NCBI GenBank assembly: GCA_045652425.1
Contig: JAZRUG010000011.1
Location: 1 to 64,000, forward strand
Length of the DNA stretch: 64,000 bases
Source of the DNA: RGIG1995 sp045652425
GTDB taxonomy: Bacteria > Bacillota > Clostridia > Oscillospirales > CAG-272
Reading direction: 5' to 3'
Numbering within the stretch: the stretch's first letter is position 1; each line of letters starts with the position of its first letter. The notes under the pieces were generated by a model. The model searched no databases, was not told where the DNA came from, and saw nothing but the letters and a program-made list of their open reading frames with translations. The translations under genes and the position numbers were made by a program. Positions 58,616 through 64,000 of the stretch are shown here, in pieces.

Positions 58616-60022
58616 ATGATAAAGTTTGGTACAGGCGGTTGGAGAGCCGTAATCGGTGATGAATTTGTAAAAGAAAATATTCAAAAGGTTGGTCAGGGTG
58701 TTGCAAATCTTGCTAAAGAGAATAATTGCAATACACCTATCATAATTGGTTACGACAGAAGATTTTTGTCTGCAGAAGCAGGTAAATGGCTTGCTGAAGT
58801 TATCGCGGGAAATGGTTTTACTGTAAAATTTATGAACAGAAGTGTACCTACACCTCTTGTTATGCATACAGTTCAGAAGCAGGGATATGATTTTGGTCTT
58901 GAAGTTACTGCCTCACACAATCCCAGTGAATATAACGGAATAAAGCTTATAATCAAAGAGGGAAGAGATGCTTCCGTCGAGATAACAAATAGATTGGAAG
59001 AGCTTATTGCTTTAGTTGACACCGTTAATTCTATAGAGTTTAAGGATGCTGTTCAAAACGGAAAAATTGAATACATAAAGAATCCTTTTAATGATTTCCT
59101 TGATGATATAATGAACGTTATGGATCTTGAGGCTGTTAGAAACAGAGGTCTTCGAATTCTGTTTGATCCCATGCACGGTTCGGGAACATATCCGTTGATG
59201 GTTATTCTTTATTCTGCCCGTTGTACGCTTGACGTAATCAATATAAATAAAGATGCATACTTTGGAGGTCATATGCCTGCTCCTTCAAAAAAAGGACTTG
59301 TAAAGCTTACTGAAATGGTTGTAAAAGAAGGCTATGATCTTGGTATTGCTGTTGACGGAGACGGAGACAGACTTGGTATTATCGATAGTAACGGCGAATA
59401 TGTTGATGCTAATGATATTCTTTGTATGCTTTACTATTATCTTCATGTTTATAAAGGCTGGAGAGGTCCGGTTGTAAGAAACCTTGCAACAACGCATATG
59501 CTTGATGCAATTGCCAAGGATCTTGGTGAAGAGTGTTATGAAGTGCCGGTTGGTTTTAAGTATATTTCTGCAAAGATAAATGAAACAGATGCTATACTCG
59601 GCGGTGAATCATCAGGTGGTCTTACTGTAAGAGGACATATTAACGGTAAGGATTCGATTTATGCTGCAACATTGTTTGTTGAAATGCTTAGTAAAACCGG
59701 AATGTCTGCTACTGAAATGATGAATATGCTTCGTGAAAAATACGGTAATTTTGAAATGGTTGAGTCTAACGTTAGATTTGAGCCCTCGTATAAGGCAACT
59801 ATTACAAAGATTGTATTTGAAGATAATCAATTGCCCGAATTTGGCAGAGAAATTGAAAGAGTATCTTACGAAGACGGTTGTAAAGTTTATTTCAAAGACG
59901 GTGGTTTTATTATTTGCCGTTTTTCAGGAACCGAGCCTTTACTTCGTATATTTGCAGAATCTGATACAGCAGAAAAAGCGCAGGCATCTATAGATGCGTT
60001 TGCAAAATTCTTAAATCTTTAA
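58616..60022 (+). CDS. Phosphoglucomutase/phosphomannomutase family protein
   Basis: 468 residues of the alpha-D-phosphohexomutase superfamily. The four domains show FGTGGWRAVIGDEF at the N-terminus, the phospho-serine loop EVTASHNPSEYNGIK, the metal loop VDGDGDRLGIID, the sugar loop GGESSGGLT and the phosphate-binding FSGTEPLLR. It moves phosphate between C1 and C6 of a hexose; glucose, mannose or glucosamine cannot be decided. GAAAGGA eight bases before ATG 58616 sets the start. Confidence 0.92.
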   Translation: MIKFGTGGWRAVIGDEFVKENIQKVGQGVANLAKENNCNTPIIIGYDRRFLSAEAGKWLAEVIAGNGFTVKFMNRSVPTPLVMHTVQKQGYDFGLEVTASHNPSEYNGIKLIIKEGRDASVEITNRLEELIALVDTVNSIEFKDAVQNGKIEYIKNPFNDFLDDIMNVMDLEAVRNRGLRILFDPMHGSGTYPLMVILYSARCTLDVININKDAYFGGHMPAPSKKGLVKLTEMVVKEGYDLGIAVDGDGDRLGIIDSNGEYVDANDILCMLYYYLHVYKGWRGPVVRNLATTHMLDAIAKDLGEECYEVPVGFKYISAKINETDAILGGESSGGLTVRGHINGKDSIYAATLFVEMLSKTGMSATEMMNMLREKYGNFEMVESNVRFEPSYKATITKIVFEDNQLPEFGREIERVSYEDGCKVYFKDGGFIICRFSGTEPLLRIFAESDTAEKAQASIDAFAKFLNL

Positions 60023-60027
60023 AAAAA

Positions 60028-60064
60028 GCGTGTATATGGACTTCATATACACGCCTTTTTTTAT
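60028..60064 (+). terminator. Terminator of the phosphohexomutase gene
   Basis: Stem GCGTGTATATG/CATATACACGC followed by CTTTTTTTA. Confidence 0.85.
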
Positions 60065-60072
60065 AAAATAAA

Positions 60073-60105
60073 CAAGCAGTATGTGGAATATCCATACACT
60101 GCTTG
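60073..60105 (-). terminator. Terminator of the Cys-His-Glu lipoprotein gene
   Basis: Stem CAAGCAGTATGTGGA/TCCATACACTGCTTG, with TTTATTTTATAA on the minus strand. Confidence 0.75.
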
Positions 60106-60115
60106 ATAATCATTA

Positions 60116-61297
60116 TTACTCTAAAACGAAGTCGTAGTCTGCAATAATTTTTGTTCCGAATGACACAGATGCTTCAATTTTGAAATTGTAAGTTCCACTT
60201 TCGTAGTTGTAGAGTTCGGGGCGGAAACTGAAATCATAAAGATTATAGAATTTTGTATTTGGGAAAATTGATCTTTCGTAAATAATTTTGTCATCTTCAC
60301 TTGTAATAGACACTTTGATTTGCGTCATATAGTGATTGGATTTAAGTTCGCCTTTTAATTTTTTTGCATTTACAATTTCATCTTTTTTTATTACGTCGGT
60401 TGCAGTTATTGCGGCGCGGCTGACGTCTTTAGTATAGTCTTCAGGGGTGAGGGGGACAAAATTGTTTTTATAGAGATTTTCAAATGTATACGCATGATCT
60501 ACAAACCATGTTGTATGATGAGAAACAGTTTTATCCCAAGCGTTTGTTTGTTCAATAGTAGTAATATAACTTTTTTTAAAGTTAAGAGTGCCATCGCTGT
60601 TATAATAAATAACGGGACCACCGCTTACAATTCTTGTATGACCTGCATCTTGCGAAACTATGTGTTTGAGAACTACATCTCCGGGTTTTAGTTGTGCGTA
60701 GAATTCAGACATTTCAGTTATTGTATATTCTTTCATAATGTTTTTTGTATCGTGTCTGCTTATATCTATATCCCAATCTCCAACGGGAAGAAGACCTGTT
60801 TCATTTCCGGGGAGCATATCTTCGGTGCTTTCAAAAGATATAGAAGGACACACTTGAATCAATGTAACGTATACTGCATCATAACAAGCAGAACCTATAC
60901 AGCTTGAGCCTGTTATGTCGCCAACGTACACACCGTCTTCAATATTATACTGGAATTCTTGCATTGTACCGCGAGAATCAGTGAGGAAGGGAGGGCCGAA
61001 ATACCTAACATCTTTTTCGTAAATTAAATTATAACTCCAAGATTGATATTTGCCGAACATCTGGAACGTTTCTTTGGGTGTCCAAGGGGTTATAGCCATA
61101 TCGCGTATGTATTTAACCACGAATTTTCTTGGGTCATCGGGGTATTCAAGTTCGGGATCCGGAGTTACGTTGTCAAAAGCGGGATCCCCCGTAATATTTT
61201 CGCCGGGGCGTTTTGAACTGCCAAAGGGAGAATTAGCGCAAGAAGCAAAGCACAAACAGCAAACTATAAGTGCTATAATTAATAATGCTCTTTTCAT
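60116..61297 (-). CDS. Lipoprotein with papain-like Cys-His-Glu domain (array member 1)
   Basis: 393 residues. Lipoprotein signal with lipobox FASC at Cys20, an acidic linker (21-55), then the shared domain: PWTPKETF, YVGDITG, Cys138 in GSAC, KPGDVVL, His220 in AGHTRI and Glu249 in IEQT. A C-terminal beta-sandwich of about 90 residues follows (about 300-393). Cys, then PGD, then His is the order of NlpC/P60-like peptidases or amidases, so hydrolysis of a wall or peptide bond is possible. I do not recognise the family. Unlike its relatives it has GSAC instead of GNHC and lacks GPTGHARM. Separated from member 2 by a hairpin. Confidence 0.75.
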   Translation of the reverse strand: MKRALLIIALIVCCLCFASCANSPFGSSKRPGENITGDPAFDNVTPDPELEYPDDPRKFVVKYIRDMAITPWTPKETFQMFGKYQSWSYNLIYEKDVRYFGPPFLTDSRGTMQEFQYNIEDGVYVGDITGSSCIGSACYDAVYVTLIQVCPSISFESTEDMLPGNETGLLPVGDWDIDISRHDTKNIMKEYTITEMSEFYAQLKPGDVVLKHIVSQDAGHTRIVSGGPVIYYNSDGTLNFKKSYITTIEQTNAWDKTVSHHTTWFVDHAYTFENLYKNNFVPLTPEDYTKDVSRAAITATDVIKKDEIVNAKKLKGELKSNHYMTQIKVSITSEDDKIIYERSIFPNTKFYNLYDFSFRPELYNYESGTYNFKIEASVSFGTKIIADYDFVLE

Positions 61298-61326
61298 AAG
61301 ATTACCTCGTGTATACTACCTAAAGA

Positions 61327-61360
61327 ACACCGCCGAATTAAAAATAATGGTCGGCGGTGT
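61327..61360 (-). terminator. Hairpin between array members 2 and 1
   Basis: Stem ACACCGCCGA/TCGGCGGTGT with TTCTTTAGG on the minus strand; a likely terminator or attenuator after the 61380 gene. Confidence 0.6.
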
Positions 61361-61379
61361 CATTAGTCAAAGTGAAAAA

Positions 61380-62096
61380 TTATTCTTGGAAAAGCGGAAC
61401 TGTAATCGGAACGAAATTACCCTTGCGAATCATTTCATAGGTATATTTGTGATCAACATACCAGGTTGTATTTCTGTCAGTTCTTGTTTTGTCAAAAGAA
61501 CTTGTCTGTTCGATTGAAATAATGTAGCTCTCTTCAGGGTTAATAGAACCATCTGCATCACGAATAACGTGATTTTCGCAAATCATTCTTGCATGACCTG
61601 TGGGGCCGAAGCAGTAAAGAATAGCGTCGCCCGCTTCCATAAGAGCATAGGCTTCGAACAAGTCTTCTGGCTCTGTACGCTCAACCATAGCTATAGTTGT
61701 CTTATCATCATCTTCGATTATATAATCACCGATAGGAAGAATACCGGTATTGCACTGAGGCATCATATTTGCAGTCCAACCCGCAGTAGTTTTGTCACCA
61801 AGTCTTCTCCAAGTGATAAGGATTGCAGATGTACAGTGGTTACCAAAAGCTTTTTCTCTTGTGATAGGACCTTTGTAAACGCCGTCTTCAAGTTGTGTGG
61901 AGAAGGTTTCGCCGTCAACACCTTTGTTGGTGTTGTAAATTACACCGTAATATGTTTCACCTTTTTTGTAATAAAGTGTTTTGATTATAGACGTAAGGTC
62001 AATATCTTCTGAGGGTGTCCATTTAATTTCGGACATTTCGTGCATATAAGCAACGGCTTCTTTTCTTAATGCTTTGATGTCTTTCTTATCTGTCAT
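61380..62096 (-). CDS. Cytosolic paralogue of the Cys-His-Glu family (array member 2)
   Basis: 238 residues. It begins MTDKKDIKALRKEAVAYMHE with no signal sequence or membrane segment and ends right after the shared domain (FVPITVPLFQE), lacking the C-terminal beta-sandwich. Cys88 (GNHC), AGD, His168 (GPTGHARMI) and Glu196 (IEQTSSFD) keep the family spacing of 80 and 28 residues. It is 24 bases after the lipoprotein gene at 62121 with GAGG before its ATG, so the two are probably co-transcribed. A partner inside the cell for a secreted enzyme, for instance an immunity-like or processing factor, is speculation. Confidence 0.75.
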   Translation of the reverse strand: MTDKKDIKALRKEAVAYMHEMSEIKWTPSEDIDLTSIIKTLYYKKGETYYGVIYNTNKGVDGETFSTQLEDGVYKGPITREKAFGNHCTSAILITWRRLGDKTTAGWTANMMPQCNTGILPIGDYIIEDDDKTTIAMVERTEPEDLFEAYALMEAGDAILYCFGPTGHARMICENHVIRDADGSINPEESYIISIEQTSSFDKTRTDRNTTWYVDHKYTYEMIRKGNFVPITVPLFQE

Positions 62097-62120
62097 TTTT
62101 TTGTACCTCTTTTTGTATAA

Positions 62121-63350
62121 TTATTTTACGCTGAATTCTACCATAGCAACTTTAGCAGAACCGTAAGTAGTGTTTGCGGTTACTACGTATGTATAATCAC
62201 CTACAGCAAGTGTTGACATAGCTTCTGGAGCCTTTTGGTTGTTAAACTGGAATGCGAGGGGATCGGTGTTGGTGTTTTTAATAACTTCTGAAACAACTGC
62301 ATTACCGCTCTTGTCAAGTACTTCTACCGTGACGCTGTTGATTTTAAGGAAAGAAGAACGTACTATACCTTTAAGTCTGCCGGAAGTCATATTATCTGCA
62401 GTGTTAAGGGATTTTGTAGTAAACGTAGTATCTTTTTTCTCGATTCCTTGAAGAGTTTTAATTGTAAGAGGAACGTATTTTGCTTCATAAAGGTCATTGA
62501 AAGAGTAGAAGTGTTCGACATACCAGTTGGTTTTTACTCCGTCTTTTCTTGATGCATCAAATGAACTTGTTTGCTCGATACAAACAACACCGCTTCTTGA
62601 TGTGTTGATTTTACCTGCAGCCGATTTTTCGATTTTAACTTCGAGGATCATTCTCGCATGACCGGTGGGGCCCCAACATGTGAGGATACAGTCACCGGGC
62701 TGGAGCTGAGCGTATGCCTCAGACATAGTTAAAACGTTATTGATTTCTATAATTTCATCGGTAGTGGTAAAGGAGCTCTTTACCTCATAATTACCTACGG
62801 GGATAGTGCCTTTTTTTATTGACGGAACCATATTAGGCGTAGAAGCAAAGGTAAGACCGGTTTCAACCTGATCATAAGCTGCTCTGATAGCTGAAGAGCA
62901 GTGGTTTCCCCAGGCGCTCTTTCTTTCAACAGGACCGATGTATTCGCCCTTTTCGTTGAGCTGTTTTACAAAATCGTCATAGTCTGACATACAACGGTTT
63001 CCGGTAACATACATAATACCGGTGTATTTAACACCCTTGTTATAAATGAGGTGATCTGTAATATGGTTTTCTCCATAAGTGAAATCAATATCTTTTTGTG
63101 GAGTCCATTCAACACTTGCCATTTTGTACATATAATCAATTACAAGCTTTCTGGGATCAATATTGGAAGCAGGAATAGTTTCCGGCTCAAACTCTTTATT
63201 GCTTGAAGAAGGGGTATCGTTTGCAGAATTTTTGGATTCTTCTGAATCTTTGTTGGGGGTATCAGCGTTTGGTGTTTTGTTTCCTCCGCAAGCGGTAAGC
63301 GCTGTCAGCGCCATACATACAAGCAAAAGAAGTGCAATAAATTTTTTCAT
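62121..63350 (-). CDS. Lipoprotein with papain-like Cys-His-Glu domain (array member 3)
   Basis: 409 residues. Signal with lipobox LTAC at Cys21; a Ser/Asn/Glu-rich linker (22-62); shared domain with VEWTPQKDI, Cys151 in WGNHCSSAI, QPGDCI, His231 in GPTGHARMI and Glu259 in IEQTSSFD, then TNWYVEHFYSF. A C-terminal strand-rich domain (about 300-409) follows and ends VEFSVK. Domain order suggests an exported, lipid-anchored hydrolase with a beta-sandwich for binding. First gene of a two-gene unit with the cytosolic paralogue. Family not recognised. Confidence 0.78.
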   Translation of the reverse strand: MKKFIALLLLVCMALTALTACGGNKTPNADTPNKDSEESKNSANDTPSSSNKEFEPETIPASNIDPRKLVIDYMYKMASVEWTPQKDIDFTYGENHITDHLIYNKGVKYTGIMYVTGNRCMSDYDDFVKQLNEKGEYIGPVERKSAWGNHCSSAIRAAYDQVETGLTFASTPNMVPSIKKGTIPVGNYEVKSSFTTTDEIIEINNVLTMSEAYAQLQPGDCILTCWGPTGHARMILEVKIEKSAAGKINTSRSGVVCIEQTSSFDASRKDGVKTNWYVEHFYSFNDLYEAKYVPLTIKTLQGIEKKDTTFTTKSLNTADNMTSGRLKGIVRSSFLKINSVTVEVLDKSGNAVVSEVIKNTNTDPLAFQFNNQKAPEAMSTLAVGDYTYVVTANTTYGSAKVAMVEFSVK

Positions 63351-63545
63351 AAAATTAGGGTTCCTTTCGTTTCCTGAATAAGAGGATAATAAATATTTGT
63401 TGATTGTAAAATATTATACCATACTTATTATATTTTTTCAATGGATTATATAAAAAAGAATGTAATAATTTTATAAAAAGAACATTTCCGGCTTTTTAAA
63501 TCAGAGAGTATAAATGGTGACAGAGTTTTTAGGTTGAGGAGAATT
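63351..63545. other. Spacer upstream of array member 3
   Basis: No gene. It is AT-rich and contains the ribosome site (GAAAGGAA) and presumably the promoter of the 62121 gene on the minus strand; no pair of boxes is clear enough to list. Confidence 0.4.
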
Positions 63546-63583
63546 AAAAAAAGCAAGACACTGAAACAGTGTCTTGCTTTTTA
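63546..63583 (-). terminator. Terminator of array member 4, possibly bidirectional
   Basis: Perfect stem AAAAAGCAAGACACTG/CAGTGTCTTGCTTTTT with a 3-base loop; T-rich on both strands. Confidence 0.85.
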
Positions 63584-63596
63584 AGTTGTTGTATTT

Positions 63597-64000
63597 TTAA
63601 TTTTTAGTAAAATCAACAGAGTAAACAGTACCGGTTCCGCATACGGTTTCAACAACTACGGAGTAAGTATATTCACCTGCAGAGAGTGTTGAAACGTCAA
63701 AATTATATTTGAACTTTTTAAGCGACATTTTAGGTGAAATGTCAGAAATATGGGGTTTGATACGTTCGGTGTATTTTACGTTTCCTTCAGAGTCTTTAAT
63801 GTTAATTTCTGCTGAAATAATCGGATAGTTTGAAGTTATATCTCCAAGAAGTGATTTAGCTGTAGCAATTGTTTTCTTCGTGTTTGCACCTGTTACTTCA
63901 ATTTTGGGTTCAACTCTTTCTTCAGAGAGGGCTTTACAAGTTACCGGAATATAGAATTTTTCACGAAGTTGCGTAAATGTATAAGTATGTTCAACGAACC
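63597..64000 (-). CDS. Partial fourth Cys-His-Glu family member, C-terminal part only
   Basis: The gene runs off the right edge of the window; about 134 C-terminal codons are present. They begin FVEHTYTFTQLREKFYIPVT, matching the WYVEHFYSFNDLYEAKYVPLT segment of member 3. The C-terminal beta-sandwich follows (KSLLGDITSNYPIISAEI, STLSAGEYTYSVVVETV). It ends SVDFTKN. The catalytic residues would lie outside the window. It shows that the array has at least four members. Confidence 0.75.
   Translation of the reverse strand, partial: FVEHTYTFTQLREKFYIPVTCKALSEERVEPKIEVTGANTKKTIATAKSLLGDITSNYPIISAEINIKDSEGNVKYTERIKPHISDISPKMSLKKFKYNFDVSTLSAGEYTYSVVVETVCGTGTVYSVDFTKN

Noticed and set aside
1..64000. 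CRISPR arrays, tRNA or rRNA genes, prophage
   Set aside because: No regularly spaced direct repeats, cloverleaf sequences, rRNA motifs or phage structural genes were seen on either strand.

Overview
The window looks like a chromosomal segment of a low-to-moderate GC, endospore-forming Gram-positive anaerobe of the class Clostridia, probably from a gut or rumen community. This rests on sporulation genes (SpoIID, SpoVAC, SpoVAD, SpoVAE), strong AGGAGG-like ribosome binding sites with frequent TTG/GTG starts, a T-box leader, an L21-Prp-L27 operon with the L27 N-terminal extension, a dockerin-bearing leucine-rich-repeat protein and abundant short intergenic inverted repeats. The species cannot be named. 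There are no rRNA or tRNA genes, no CRISPR array and no recognisable phage.

Layout. 1-6.3 kb: a leftward hexuronate operon (two sugar-phosphate isomerase/epimerase-like TIM barrels, two Gfo/Idh/MocA oxidoreductases, UxaC, a fructuronate-reductase-like SDR) with a divergent AraC-type regulator at 6.4 kb. 7.3-15 kb: SpoIID, the YfmF/YfmH M16 pair, Lgt, FolD, rplU-prp-rpmA and galE. 15.1-17.2 kb: an XRE repressor divergent from a secreted leucine-rich-repeat/dockerin protein, with paired operator-like palindromes between them. 17.2-17.8 kb: an island of intergenic repeats. 17.9-24.1 kb: an asparaginase, then a T-box-controlled aspS-gatC-gatA-gatB operon. 24.1-30 kb: two M20 peptidases, a SecB-like protein, and a leftward operon of phosphodiester glycosidase, membrane protein and small alarmone synthetase. 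30-38.5 kb: carbohydrate genes (DUF4091, sialidase-like, GH36-like, AEC permease, DeoR regulator) and guaB. 38.5-43 kb: MscS, SpoVAD-SpoVAE, a 25-codon deacetylase remnant, ribokinase and nucleoside hydrolase. 43-48.6 kb: DUF1836 regulator, NfeD, flotillin, a membrane protein, glycosyltransferase and deacetylase. 48.6-54.2 kb: a spoVAC remnant, a putative structured RNA, a small membrane protein, intact spoVAC, an SLH protein, DUF3810 and murA. 54.3-58.4 kb: DUF1287, a nested inverted-repeat element carrying DUF559 and GNAT genes, and a DUF2079 membrane protein. 58.6-64 kb: a phosphohexomutase and four tandem paralogues of an unrecognised Cys-His-Glu, papain-like protein family, the last cut by the window edge.

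Most notable points. (1) The gatA gene in the T-box/aspS operon lacks all three catalytic Ser-cis-Ser-Lys residues and about 60 N-terminal residues, although its operon has an intact-looking gatC and gatB, an AspRS with His31 (the residue linked to relaxed tRNA specificity), and a T-box whose specifier reads best as AAC (Asn). (2) The 60-64 kb array of paralogues keeps a Cys-(80-82)-His-(28-29)-Glu spacing in three complete members; two are lipoproteins and one is apparently cytosolic. (3) A 110-nt hairpin with promoter and terminator lies between a decayed spoVAC end and the intact spoVAC. (4) A 457-bp inverted-repeat element with a DUF559 endonuclease gene sits inside a 1.37-kb inverted-repeat element that also carries an acetyltransferase.
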